A stretch of 64,000 nt of DNA from Stenotrophomonas sp. SY1 (GTDB lineage: Bacteria > Pseudomonadota > Gammaproteobacteria > Xanthomonadales > Xanthomonadaceae). This document shows positions 54,886-63,561 of this stretch, one piece after another. The stretch's first letter is position 1. Each line of letters starts with the position of its first letter. A program made the translations under genes and the position numbers. The notes under the pieces were generated by a model that was not told the DNA's origin, did not search any database, and saw only the letters and a program-made list of their open reading frames with translations. The stretch lies in contig NZ_JAJOYR010000001.1 of assembly GCF_021202945.1 (NCBI RefSeq), positions 682,001 through 746,000 on the forward strand, given 5' to 3'.

Positions 54886-54914
54886 CAATGGCATCCGCTC
54901 TTCGGATGCCATTG
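54886..54914 (-). terminator. Perfect hairpin downstream of the reductase operon
   Basis: A 12-bp perfect stem (CAATGGCATCCG / CGGATGCCATTG) with a 5-nt loop. On the minus strand it is followed by TTTACAC, about 80 bp after the reductase stop. It is a likely transcript end for the glutaredoxin/reductase operon. The rest of 54658-54992 shows no gene. Confidence 0.65.
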
Positions 54915-54992
54915 GATGCATGGTTCTGGCCGACTGCGAGCATAGGCAGTTCATAGCCGAACGAAGTCTCTCGAGCGGCCCTGTACCAAATT

Positions 54993-55994
54993 TCAGTCCG
55001 GCGTGTGGAATACATCCGCATGCAGATTCCCGGATTGCAGTCCGCGTGCACGCGTCATCTGAGCAGCCGCGTCGACCATCGCTGTCGGGCCGGCAACATA
55101 GGCCTTCCAGCCGTCGAGGTCCTGAAGGTCTTCAGCGACGGCGTCGGTGACCATTCCGCAGCGGCAGGAACTGCCCGGGGAAGCATCGGAGAGGACCGGT
55201 GTGAAAGAAAGGTTCGAGTGCCGGCGCGCAAGATCCTGGAAGTGATCGACGAGATAAAGATCCTCATGGCTGCGTGCGCCGAAATAGACATGGATCGGCT
55301 GCCTCATGCCGCATGAAAGTGCGGCCTCCACGATGCACTTGATCGGGGCGAGGCCAGATCCGCCTGCGATGCACAGCATCGGCCCAGCGTGGTGCTCACG
55401 CAGGAAGGAGGAGCCGAATGGGCCTTCGACAAGCACCGGTTCACCCGGTTTCAATTGCGAATGAATGCATTCCGTCGCTGCGCCACCGCGCACGCGGCGA
55501 ACGTGGAATTCAAGTGTGTCGTCGCCCGGCTGGCTGGCCATCGAGTAGTCACGGGAAGGTGCGCCCGGGAACGTGAGTCGCGCGTATTGGCCGGCTGAAA
55601 AGACAAGTGGCTCGTCGCCGTCGCTGGTTAGAAGAATGCGCTTTATGTCATGCGTGGCATCTTCGATCACCAGCACGCGACAGTTGAGGCGGCGCAGCGG
55701 ATGGGATGGCATGACTTCCTCTTCAAGCCAGGTGACGACCCCATCGGTTGTCGGGACGGCGCGGCAGGCAAGGATCAACCCTTGTGCCTTCTCTTCGTTC
55801 GAGAGTGCGAAGCGGTTGTGATCGAGGAGATCAACTCCGCCACTGACAAGACGCGATTTGCAGTTTCCGCAACGGCCCGAGCGGCAGCCATGCGGATAGG
55901 CGACGCCGTCGGCAAGCGCGGCGTCGAGCAGGGTCATGCCTGGCGGAACCAGGATTGTTCGTCCCGTTCCGCGTATCTCCACGATGTTCGTCAT
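54993..55994 (-). CDS. 2Fe-2S/FAD/NAD(P)H oxidoreductase (oxygenase-reductase type)
   Basis: A 333-residue cytoplasmic electron-transfer protein. A plant-type ferredoxin domain lies at the N-terminus (about 1-95), with C-R-S-G-R-C-G-N-C near 37 and the fourth cysteine in L-A-C-R-A. An FAD domain (about 100-200) contains R-D-Y-S-M-A. A NAD(P) domain (about 205-330) contains G-G-S-G-L-A-P and Y-F-G-A-R. The order matches reductases of Rieske oxygenases and CDP-glucoseen reductase. No oxygenase gene is near. It follows the glutaredoxin gene by 9 bp on the same strand, so it may reduce that glutaredoxin or another partner, which is inference. Its 3' end is duplicated in decayed form at 49536-49705. 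Confidence 0.93.
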   Translation of the reverse strand: MTNIVEIRGTGRTILVPPGMTLLDAALADGVAYPHGCRSGRCGNCKSRLVSGGVDLLDHNRFALSNEEKAQGLILACRAVPTTDGVVTWLEEEVMPSHPLRRLNCRVLVIEDATHDIKRILLTSDGDEPLVFSAGQYARLTFPGAPSRDYSMASQPGDDTLEFHVRRVRGGAATECIHSQLKPGEPVLVEGPFGSSFLREHHAGPMLCIAGGSGLAPIKCIVEAALSCGMRQPIHVYFGARSHEDLYLVDHFQDLARRHSNLSFTPVLSDASPGSSCRCGMVTDAVAEDLQDLDGWKAYVAGPTAMVDAAAQMTRARGLQSGNLHADVFHTPD

Positions 55995-56003
55995 GGTGCG
56001 GAC

Positions 56004-56270
56004 TCAGACAGCATTGGCCAGTCCAAGCGCCACCGTTAGACCCGGCTTCTGCGAGGCGAACGTGCCGTAGAAGACCTGCTCGCCCACCAGGGTGATGGGT
56101 GCGACGCGCACGCCGGTACGGCGCTTGGCTTCTTCGCTGATTGCGGCGTCGGTCAGATCGCGCTCCTCGAACGTGATTCCTTCCCGGTTGAGCCAGTCTT
56201 TCAGCATCCGACAGTCAGGGCAGGTCGGTGTCGTGTAGATGGTTACAGGGGGATGCGATGCAGTGCTCAT
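56004..56270 (-). CDS. Glutaredoxin-like protein
   Basis: An 88-residue thioredoxin-fold protein with the active site C-P-D-C near residues 17-20 and the cis-proline in V-R-V-A-P-I-T-L. It starts at an ATG behind GAGGAGG. NrdH/glutaredoxin-like proteins of this size accept electrons from flavoprotein reductases or glutathione. It is first gene of a two-gene operon with the iron-sulfur flavoprotein and lies about 85 bp below a MerR-type promoter. Confidence 0.92.
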   Translation of the reverse strand: MSTASHPPVTIYTTPTCPDCRMLKDWLNREGITFEERDLTDAAISEEAKRRTGVRVAPITLVGEQVFYGTFASQKPGLTVALGLANAV

Positions 56271-56355
56271 GGTGGCCTCCTCGATCTATCCATGGTGTTC
56301 GTGGGAACACTGATGCAGCGATCAATGGAGCAGCTGATCATCTGTGTTGACCTGA

Positions 56356-56386
56356 AGCCTAGGGATTCCCGCCATGGGAAGGTCAA
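56356..56386 (-). promoter_or_regulatory. MerR-type promoter (19-bp spacer) for the glutaredoxin/reductase operon
   Basis: Minus strand: -35 TTGACC (56386-56381), a 19-bp spacer and -10 TAGGCT (56361-56356). The spacer carries the dyad CTTCCC-ATGGC-GGGAA. TTGACC-TTCCC with a 19/20-bp spacer is the pattern bound by CueR/HmrR-like MerR activators. The glutaredoxin ATG lies downstream at 56270. No MerR gene is in the window. Confidence 0.65.
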
Positions 56387-56874
56387 GGGGTTTGGGTGAA
56401 TCCCTGCAAAGATCAGCTTGTCGATGCCGTGGATGCCTGGAGATGGGGGCCGACGCATCTGGTTCTGCGCCAACTGCTTTGAACCGTTCGCTGGGCGGGC
56501 GCCTTGTCCTTGCTGCCGGGCGAACGGTCGATCCGAAAGATGGCAGTGCTTGATGGCCTGCGTCCAGCGGACATCTGGAGTCATGTTGCGCGAGCGCCCT
56601 TCACGAAGCATCCACAGGGGTTGAGCGGACTCTGAAGCAATCGCTACGTTGCGCTGCAGGCGATGTCACGAGCGGTAACGTGTCGTACCTTGCGTGGCCA
56701 TGCATCAAGTCATCTTCCATAGTCTTTGGGTGCGTTGTCTTGCAAGCAGCCGGCATCCTCACTGCAAGAAGGATTCACGCGGCCGCAGCAGCGGGATTTG
56801 AACTGCCAGCGGGGCGCAGTGCATCCAGAGATCAGAGCGAATCAGTGCAATCCCTTCACTCAGAGGAAAAGCGC
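56387..56874. other. Intergenic stretch, with one doubtful small cysteine-rich frame
   Basis: About 490 bp. A plus-strand frame at 56418-56624 (68 residues) contains C-A-N-C and C-P-C-C, a zinc-ribbon-like pattern, but has no ribosome site and an unconvincing C-terminus. A minus-strand frame over the same bases is weaker still. I do not call either a gene. Confidence 0.3.
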
Positions 56875-58353
56875 ATGAACCTGATGGCCAAGCATCCGTT
56901 GGTGCTGGCGTTGGTCGCGGTGGCCCTGGTGGCCTGCACACGCGACCAGACTGCCGCGCCGTCTGCGCCGGAGGGCCGGACCGAAGTTGCCAAACCGGCG
57001 CCTGCCGACACCAGCGCCGCCGCGTCGCTGTCCGAGCAGGAGGCTTACGCCATCGCCAAGGACGCCTATGTTTACGCGTACCCGGCAATGCTCACCTACG
57101 CCACTGTGCGCAAGCTGAGCAACTTCGCCGAGCCGAAGGTGGGCGATGCCTTCGGTCCGCCCAACCAGTTTCATCATGCGCTGGCCTATCCCAATGCCGA
57201 GGACAGGATCGTCATCCGTACCAATGTCGATACGCTGTACTCGGCGGCGGTGCTGGACCTGAAGGCTGAACCGCAGGTGCTGTCGGTGCCGGCCACCGAC
57301 CGTTATTTCCAATTGCCCATGTTGAGCTTGTGGACCGATGTGTTCGCGGTGCCTGGCACGCGTACCACCGGCAAGAACACCGCGCGCGATTTCCTGGTGG
57401 TCGCGCCGGAATGGAAGGGCGATGCACCGTCGAATGTGGAAGTGATCCGCAGCCCCACGCGGTATGTGTGGATCATCGGCCGTACCCAGACCAATGGCGC
57501 CGCCGATTACGGGAATGTCCATGCGATCCAGAACGGCTACAAGCTGCGGCCGCAGTCGGCCTGGGGCAAGGGTGACTACACGCCGCCCAAGGGCACGGTG
57601 GATGCCAGCATCGACATGCGGGCCGATCCGCCGATGGTGGTGGACAAGATGGATGCGACGTCCTACTACGCGCAGTTCGCCGAGTTGTTGAAGGACAACC
57701 CGCCAACCCCGGTCGACTATCCGATGGTGCATAGGCTTGAACGTACCGGCTTCCGCGTCGGCCAGGGCTTTGACCTGGCGCAGGCATCGCCGACGATTCG
57801 TCAGGCATTCGAACGCGGCTATGCCGATGGCCGGGCACTGGTGAAGGCAGAGGGCGACAGGGCGGCGGGCAAGGGCGGCAAGGGCTGGGTCTACACCACG
57901 CGCAGCGGTACCTACGGCACCGATTACCTGTACCGCGCGGCCATCGCGCAATGCTGCGTTGGCGAGAACCTACCGCAGGATGCGGTCTACCCGGCGCTGT
58001 CCAGTGACAGTGAAGGGCGCCCGCTGGATGGCAATCATGCCTACGTGCTGCATTTCGAGAAGGACAAGTGGCCGCCGGTAGATGCCTTCTGGTCGGTGAC
58101 GGCCTATGACGCCGACGGATATTTCATTCCGAATGCGATCAAGCGTCAGGCCATCGGCGACCGCGACAAGCTGGTGGCAAACGCGGACGGCTCGCTTGAT
58201 CTGTACATCCAGGCCGATTCCCCCGGCGCGGACAGGGAAGGCAACTGGTTGCCGGTTGCCAAGGCACCTTTCACCTTGCTGCTGCGGCTGTACTCGCCGC
58301 GCGAAGTGTTCCTAGAAGGCAACTGGGCGCCGCCGCCGGCTGTTCGCCAATAA
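56875..58353 (+). CDS. DUF1254/DUF1214 lipoprotein
   Basis: A 492-residue exported lipoprotein: signal peptide with lipobox V-A-C near residue 21, then a low-complexity A/P/T linker. The DUF1254 domain (about 60-190) contains Y-A-Y-P-A-M-L-T-Y and R-T-N-V-D-T-L-Y-S. The C-terminal DUF1214 domain (about 370-490) contains F-W-S-V-T-A-Y-D and L-L-L-R-L-Y-S-P-R. The ATG at 56875 follows AGAGGAAAAG and starts the lipoprotein signal directly. The function of this family is unknown, and it is widespread in soil bacteria. Confidence 0.92.
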   Translation: MNLMAKHPLVLALVAVALVACTRDQTAAPSAPEGRTEVAKPAPADTSAAASLSEQEAYAIAKDAYVYAYPAMLTYATVRKLSNFAEPKVGDAFGPPNQFHHALAYPNAEDRIVIRTNVDTLYSAAVLDLKAEPQVLSVPATDRYFQLPMLSLWTDVFAVPGTRTTGKNTARDFLVVAPEWKGDAPSNVEVIRSPTRYVWIIGRTQTNGAADYGNVHAIQNGYKLRPQSAWGKGDYTPPKGTVDASIDMRADPPMVVDKMDATSYYAQFAELLKDNPPTPVDYPMVHRLERTGFRVGQGFDLAQASPTIRQAFERGYADGRALVKAEGDRAAGKGGKGWVYTTRSGTYGTDYLYRAAIAQCCVGENLPQDAVYPALSSDSEGRPLDGNHAYVLHFEKDKWPPVDAFWSVTAYDADGYFIPNAIKRQAIGDRDKLVANADGSLDLYIQADSPGADREGNWLPVAKAPFTLLLRLYSPREVFLEGNWAPPPAVRQ

Positions 58354-58371
58354 CCCATCCGGGTGGAGAAC

Positions 58372-58399
58372 GAAGGCCAGGCGCGGATGCCTGGCCTTC
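58372..58399 (+). terminator. Strong hairpin after the DUF1254 gene
   Basis: Perfect 11-bp stem GAAGGCCAGGC / GCCTGGCCTTC with loop GCGGAT. No T-run follows on either strand. The rest of 58400-58670 shows no supported gene. Confidence 0.55.
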
Positions 58400-58670
58400 G
58401 TGTGTGTGCATGCATGCAACCCGTCGATGATGGCGCTGGCGAGCGGGTGGCAGGGTGCTTGTCATGTCAGGAAGTACGGGTGGTTCGACGCTTGCTTGAA
58501 CAGATCGGCACGATTGGCACATGATCCTTCGGTCGCGGGTTTGAAATCCGGCAAGCCAGCCGTGAGCAGTGGCCGAACGCACTTGTGGCAGGCCTGGAGC
58601 AGTTGCAGCGGCCGGTGCTCACCGGGACGACAGCAGCAGGTGGCCCGTTCCAGCATGGGGAGCAACGGTA

Positions 58671-59936
58671 ATGCCGATTTATCCGGTTCCAGGTCGCCGC
58701 CGCTTCATGGCACGGGCGGCCGCGTTGGCTGCGCTCGGCGCTGCTGCTCCCGTGCTTGCGTTGCCGCCTTCGTGCATGAAGTTGGATGGGCGTCCGTGGA
58801 TTCCTGACGATGCGTTCCTGGCCGAACTGCCGCGCATCATGCAGGCCTTTGCGGTCCCCGGCGTGGGCATTGCCGTGGTCGAAGAGGGCGCAGTGGTCTG
58901 GAGCCGTGGTTTCGGGTTGGCGAACGCAACGACTGGTACGCCGGTCGATGCGCGCACGGTGTTCGAGAATGCGTCGTTGAGCAAGCCGCTGTTCGCCTAT
59001 CTGGTGATGCAGCTGGCGGACCAGGGGCTGATCGATATGGATCAGCCTCTGGCGCGGTATCGGCGCCCCGATTATCTGGCCGATCATCCGTGGCTGGATT
59101 TGATCAGTGCACGCGACGTGCTGCGGCATAGCACCGGCTTGCCGGATTGGCGCACCTCGCCGATGACGGAGAAGCTCGCGCCGATGGTCAAGCCGGGTAC
59201 GGCGATCAACTATTCCGGCGAGGCGTTCTTCTGGCTGCAACTGGCGGTTGAAACGATCACCGGGCAGAGTCTGGATGAGTGCATGCAGGCGCATGTGTTC
59301 GGACCGGCCAACATGCGTGACAGCAGCTTCAGCTGGAATGCGGATCTGGCTGCGCGCTCTGTCCATGGCCATCGCGCGCATGACCGCGCAGATGCCGAAG
59401 CGCCCCGACAGGTGCTGCGAGAACAATGGGGCGCCGCCCAGCAGGTCGCAGAGCGTTTGGGCAAGCCGCTGTCTGCGTGGATGTACGCCGATGCCGAACG
59501 CGCGTTGCCGGAGGTGCTGGCGCTTGCGCCGCCCGGGCTGGTGGCGTGGCCGGGCGACATCATGGCCAATGCCGCAGCCAGCCTGCGTACCACGGTGCAG
59601 GATTACGCGACCTTCCTGACTCTGATGATGGCGCGTTCGCAGCGGGCGTCATGGGAGATCACCGAAGCGACGCGGCAGGCCATGCTCACGCCGCAGATAA
59701 CCGAACCGGGCCGGTGGACCGAGAAGGGCCTGGGCTGGAACATGGAGCAGACCCGCGACGGCCCGGTGTTCTATCACTCGGGCAGCAACAGCGGAATCTT
59801 CAAGAACTTCGCCATCGGTGATGCACAACGCCGCCGTGGCATCGTGGTGCTGACCAATGGTGGCAGCGGTGCTTTCGTGCACCAGCGCGTGGTGCGCGCA
59901 GCCACCGGCTACGACCTGCTTTCCCGCGACCTGTGA
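58671..59936 (+). CDS. Tat-exported serine hydrolase of the beta-lactamase (class C/esterase) family
   Basis: A 421-residue serine hydrolase. The start at 58671 follows GGGGAG and gives a twin-arginine signal (G-R-R-R-F-M-A-R-A-A-A-L-A-A-L). The S-x-x-K motif is S-L-S-K near residue 105. The second motif is Y-S-G (N-Y-S-G-E) near 182. The third is likely in H-S-G-S-N near 378. Y-S-x rather than Y-A-N is common in esterase or D-peptidase members such as EstB, so true beta-lactamase activity is not implied. It is a periplasmic enzyme of unknown substrate. Confidence 0.9.
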   Translation: MPIYPVPGRRRFMARAAALAALGAAAPVLALPPSCMKLDGRPWIPDDAFLAELPRIMQAFAVPGVGIAVVEEGAVVWSRGFGLANATTGTPVDARTVFENASLSKPLFAYLVMQLADQGLIDMDQPLARYRRPDYLADHPWLDLISARDVLRHSTGLPDWRTSPMTEKLAPMVKPGTAINYSGEAFFWLQLAVETITGQSLDECMQAHVFGPANMRDSSFSWNADLAARSVHGHRAHDRADAEAPRQVLREQWGAAQQVAERLGKPLSAWMYADAERALPEVLALAPPGLVAWPGDIMANAAASLRTTVQDYATFLTLMMARSQRASWEITEATRQAMLTPQITEPGRWTEKGLGWNMEQTRDGPVFYHSGSNSGIFKNFAIGDAQRRRGIVVLTNGGSGAFVHQRVVRAATGYDLLSRDL

Positions 59937-60236
59937 TCGCATCGGCGTGTAGTTCTGATCTGCCGGGCTGAAGTTCACGACGGTGGCACCGATGCCGAGC
60001 GCCGGGAGGCTTGCAGCGGTTGATGGCCGGCGCCCGCAGCGGCCTTCGCTGGGCAGACTCCCGCTTCCTTTGACGGCCTCTCCCACAGCCTTCATCCGCT
60101 CTTGGCGGCGCTGACGTTACGTTCGCGGCATCGGCGTGCGGCGGTTGTGGCGCCGGGGCTGTCGGGGTTGGGGCGTGCATGGGGTTTCCCCTGCGGTTGG
60201 CCAGATGACCGAATCCATCCGAGCTGGGAGCAAGAC
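59937..60236. other. Intergenic stretch before the glucose dehydrogenase gene
   Basis: About 300 bp, GC-rich, no supported gene. No clear terminator or promoter was seen by eye. Confidence 0.4.
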
Positions 60237-62618
60237 ATGGGAGTGTTGCTGCGTCTTTTCGCGGTGCTGCTGGGCCTGATCGGCGTGGGGTTGCTGCTGG
60301 GTGGGGGCTGGCTGGTCGCGCTGAAAGGCTCGCCGTATTACCTGGTGGCCGGTGCGGCCTATCTGCTGGCGGCCTGGTGGTTGTGGCAGCGGCGTCGGCA
60401 TGGGGCGCTGGTGGTGGCAGCGGTGGCGCTGCTGACCATCCCGTGGGCGCTGTGGGAAAGCGGCGCCAACTACTGGGCGCTGTTTCCGCGCCTGCTGGCA
60501 CCGCTGGCGCTGGCCGCCGTGGCGCTGTGGCTGATGCCCCGTGTGGCCGATGAAACCCGCAAGCAGGCAAGGATGCGCCGTTGGGGTGCACTGGGCTTCT
60601 CGCTGCTGTTCGCGGTGGGCTTCGTGCTCGCGTTTGTACCGCACGGGGTGATCCGCCCCGGCAAGGACATCGCCTATACGCCGCCCAAGGGCGACAACAC
60701 GCCATCGGACTGGAGTGCCTATGGGCGCACCCCCGAAGGCCGACGCGACGCGCCGTTCGACCAGATCAATCTGGAGACCGTGACGCAGCTTGAGCAGGCG
60801 TGGTCCTATCGCACGGGTGACCTGGGCCCCGGTGTTGACCAGAACACGCCGCAGCAGATCGGCGACCTGCTGTATTCGTGCTCGCGCAACAACATCGTCA
60901 GCGCCCTGGATGCCGATACCGGCGCGCTGCGCTGGAAGTACGACCCGGTGGTGCGCGCGCCATTCTGGCAACGCTGCCGTGGCCTGGGTTACTACAAGTT
61001 GCCTGCCGAAGCGCTGGTGATTGCTTCGGCCGATGCGGCCGATCTGGCCGATGGCGCAGTGGCGCCGGCGCAGGCGTGCAGCGAGCGGATCATCGAAACC
61101 ACCGCCGACGCGCGGTTGATCGCATTGGATGCGAACACCGGCAAGTTGTGCGCCGGCTTTGGCAACGGCGGTACCGTGCAGCTGTCGCAGGGCATGGGGC
61201 CGGTGCAGCGTGGCTTCTATTTCCAGACATCAGCGCCGTTGGTGGCGCGTGACCTGATCGTGGTCGGTGGCTGGGTGGTGGACAACCAGATGCGCGATGA
61301 GCCGTCCGGCGTGATCCGCGCCTTCAGCGCACGCACCGGCCAGCTGGTGTGGGCATGGGACCTGGGCAACCCGGAGATCACCCGGCTGCCACCGGAAGGG
61401 CAGACCTACACGCGCGGCACGCCCAACATGTGGACCGCAGCGGCCTACGACGACACGCTGGGGCTGATCTACGCCCCGCTGGGCAACGCCACGCCCGATT
61501 ACTACGGACAGGACCGCCCGCCGTACTCGGACGAATACAACTCCTCACTGGTCGCGCTGGATATCCAAACCGGCCGCCCGCGCTGGAAGTTCCAGACGGT
61601 GCATCACGACATCTGGGATTACGACCTGCCTTCGCAGCCGGCGCTGATCGACCTGCCTGACGGCAAGGGCGGCGTGCAGGCGGCGGTGTTGCAGACCACC
61701 AAGCGCGGGCAGGTCTTCCTGCTCGACCGCGCCACCGGCAAGCCGCTGGCAGAAGTGGCCGAGAAGGCTGTGCCGCAGAAAGGCGCGGTGCCGGAGGAAA
61801 CCCTGTCGCCCACGCAGCCGTATTCGGTGGGCATGCCGACGATTGGCACGGAAAAGCTGGACGAGCGACGCATGTGGGGCATGACCATGTTCGACCAGCT
61901 GGCGTGTCGCATCGCCTTCCGGCGCATGCGCTACGACGGTGACTTCACTCCACCTGGCCTGGACATGGCGATCCAGCATCCGGGCAACATCGGCGGCATG
62001 AACTGGGGCAGCGTGTCGGTGGACAGCAGCAACCAGCGGGTGTTCCTCAATGACATCCGCGTGCCGAGCATCTTCCAGCTGGTTCCACGTGCGGCGTTTG
62101 AGCAGTACGCCAAACTGCATCCACCGGTCAGCGATGGGCACGGCCCGTCGCCGCAGGCCGGGACGCCGTATGGCGTCTACACCACCATCTGGTTCTCGAA
62201 GCTCGGCGTGCCCTGCGTGCAGCCACCGTTCGGCACGATCAGCGCGTTGGATCTGAATACCCGCCGCATTGCCTGGCAGATTCCGGCAGGCACGGCGTCG
62301 GAGTTGGGCCCGATGGGCGTGCGCCTGGGCCTGCCGATGAAGCTGGGCATGCCGTCCTACGGCGGCACGTTGAGCACTGCGGGCGGGTTGGTGTTCTTCG
62401 CCGGTTTCCAGGATTACTACCTGCGCGCCTATGACGGGCGTGATGGCCGCGAAGTGTGGAAGACACCGCTGCCCGTGGGCGCCAGCGCCACGCCGATGAG
62501 TTACGTATCGCCCAAGAGCGGACGGCAGTACATCGTGGTGTCCGTTGGTGGCGCGGCGTACTCGAAGAACGTGGGTGACTACGTCATCGCGTTTGCGTTG
62601 CCGGAACAACGCAAATAG
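60237..62618 (+). CDS. gcd: Membrane-bound PQQ-dependent glucose dehydrogenase
   Basis: A 793-residue quinoprotein (E. coli Gcd is 796). Five hydrophobic helices fill about 1-135, followed by an eight-bladed periplasmic PQQ propeller. Landmarks: W-S-A-Y-G-R-T-P-E-G-R-R near 160, the D-L-G-N-P-E-I-T segment, the catalytic-Asp region H-H-D-I-W-D-Y-D-L-P near 460, K-R-G-Q-V-F-L-L-D-R after it, and G-G-T-L-S-T-A-G-G-L-V-F near 705. It oxidises glucose (or quinate/shikimate in close relatives) to the lactone and passes electrons to ubiquinone. The ATG at 60237 follows GGGAG. No pqq biosynthesis gene lies in the window. Confidence 0.95.
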   Translation: MGVLLRLFAVLLGLIGVGLLLGGGWLVALKGSPYYLVAGAAYLLAAWWLWQRRRHGALVVAAVALLTIPWALWESGANYWALFPRLLAPLALAAVALWLMPRVADETRKQARMRRWGALGFSLLFAVGFVLAFVPHGVIRPGKDIAYTPPKGDNTPSDWSAYGRTPEGRRDAPFDQINLETVTQLEQAWSYRTGDLGPGVDQNTPQQIGDLLYSCSRNNIVSALDADTGALRWKYDPVVRAPFWQRCRGLGYYKLPAEALVIASADAADLADGAVAPAQACSERIIETTADARLIALDANTGKLCAGFGNGGTVQLSQGMGPVQRGFYFQTSAPLVARDLIVVGGWVVDNQMRDEPSGVIRAFSARTGQLVWAWDLGNPEITRLPPEGQTYTRGTPNMWTAAAYDDTLGLIYAPLGNATPDYYGQDRPPYSDEYNSSLVALDIQTGRPRWKFQTVHHDIWDYDLPSQPALIDLPDGKGGVQAAVLQTTKRGQVFLLDRATGKPLAEVAEKAVPQKGAVPEETLSPTQPYSVGMPTIGTEKLDERRMWGMTMFDQLACRIAFRRMRYDGDFTPPGLDMAIQHPGNIGGMNWGSVSVDSSNQRVFLNDIRVPSIFQLVPRAAFEQYAKLHPPVSDGHGPSPQAGTPYGVYTTIWFSKLGVPCVQPPFGTISALDLNTRRIAWQIPAGTASELGPMGVRLGLPMKLGMPSYGGTLSTAGGLVFFAGFQDYYLRAYDGRDGREVWKTPLPVGASATPMSYVSPKSGRQYIVVSVGGAAYSKNVGDYVIAFALPEQRK

Positions 62619-62747
62619 GTCAGCCCGGCGTCGGGTGGTGATCCGCCCCGCGCCGTCGCGATCTGATTCGTGCGTGAGGGCGGGTGCGCGGTAGTGCGGC
62701 CTCTGGAGTGTCGCTTCATCAAATGAATGTGCGGGCGGGAAATCGCA

Positions 62748-63389
62748 TCATTCCCCGTCCGCCTGGAAGCCCGCCTTGCGGTGCGATCCATCGCAGAACG
62801 GCTTGTTGTTGGAGTGGCCGCAGCGGCACAGCCAGGTTTCGGTCACGCGGTTGAGCGTGCGGCCGGTGCCGCTGACCACTTCCAGGTTGCCGACGATATG
62901 CAGCGGGCCGTCCCTGGTCGGATGGATCTGCAGCGGGCCATCGCGCTGGGCCAGTGTTTCGGACTTCTGTTCCGGCGGCTCGCCGCTGGCGATGAAGCCG
63001 CAATCGACATGGCGGTGGTCGCAGAACGGCTTGTTCTGCGAAGCACCGCAGCGGCACAACGTGGCACGCATGCCTTCATCCTTGCCGGCGATGTGCAACG
63101 GGGCGTTGAAGGCCAGCGGGCCGTTCTCACGCACGTGCACAAGATTGACCACGGGGGCCGGTTCGGCGCGGCTGGCGTCGTTGTATTCGCAGCGGATGGC
63201 GCCGGACGGGCAGTTGCGTGCGATCAGCTCCACTTCCTCCGGCGATACCGCGTCGGGGTGGATCCACTCGCCGACCACGTTGGGTACGAATACATCCGGG
63301 TGGCTGAGCACGCAGTTGCGTGAATGGATGCAGCGGGCGCCGTCGAAATGAATGGTGACGGTTCTGCCGCGAACGGTCTCGGTTGCCAT
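62748..63389 (-). CDS. 4Fe-4S mono-cluster plus double CDGSH iron-sulfur protein
   Basis: A 213-residue cytoplasmic iron-sulfur protein with three modules. Residues about 8-70 are a divergent 4Fe-4S mono-cluster domain (R-C-I-H-S-R-N-C, then A-R-N-C-P-S-G-A-I-R-C). Residues about 80-135 hold a first CDGSH-type motif (C-R-C-G-A-S-Q-N-K-P-F-C-D-H-R-H). Residues about 155-213 hold a second (C-R-C-G-H-S-N-N-K-P-F-C-D-G-S-H). The C-x-C, C and H ligands are complete in both. The ATG at 63389 follows GGAGG. Such proteins may serve redox or iron-sulfur trafficking, but the function is not established. Confidence 0.93.
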   Translation of the reverse strand: MATETVRGRTVTIHFDGARCIHSRNCVLSHPDVFVPNVVGEWIHPDAVSPEEVELIARNCPSGAIRCEYNDASRAEPAPVVNLVHVRENGPLAFNAPLHIAGKDEGMRATLCRCGASQNKPFCDHRHVDCGFIASGEPPEQKSETLAQRDGPLQIHPTRDGPLHIVGNLEVVSGTGRTLNRVTETWLCRCGHSNNKPFCDGSHRKAGFQADGE

Positions 63390-63463
63390 TGGCTGCCTCC
63401 GTTTCGGAAGCGCCAGTGTCGCGCGTTGGGTGTGAAACAGCCGTGGTAGCCCCTGGCGCTGCT

Positions 63464-63485
63464 GTAGGAGCGGCGTGAGCCGCGA
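63464..63485. repeat. REP-like palindrome of GTAG type
   Basis: Begins GTAGGA and carries a perfect stem GCGGC-GTGA-GCCGC. This is the form of repetitive extragenic palindromes in Pseudomonas and Stenotrophomonas (SMAG family). It lies between the methyltransferase and the CDGSH genes. Confidence 0.65.
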
Positions 63486-63561
63486 ATCGCAGAGGCTTGA
63501 CGGCCCGAGGAGCGTTGCCTCTGCTTTCCTGTTTCCGGAGACGCCGCTGCAGAAGACGCGT

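Noticed and set aside
56267..56611. Minus-strand 114-codon frame upstream of the glutaredoxin gene
   Set aside because: It spans the MerR-type promoter and ends inside the glutaredoxin start; no motif.
56418..56624. Small cysteine-rich frame (C-A-N-C, C-P-C-C)
   Set aside because: No ribosome site, no recognised family, and the tail looks non-coding. Kept only as a doubtful candidate in the intergenic entry.
58462..58665. Minus-strand 67-codon cysteine-containing frame
   Set aside because: Overlaps the ribosome site region of the serine hydrolase, with no ribosome site of its own and no recognised family.
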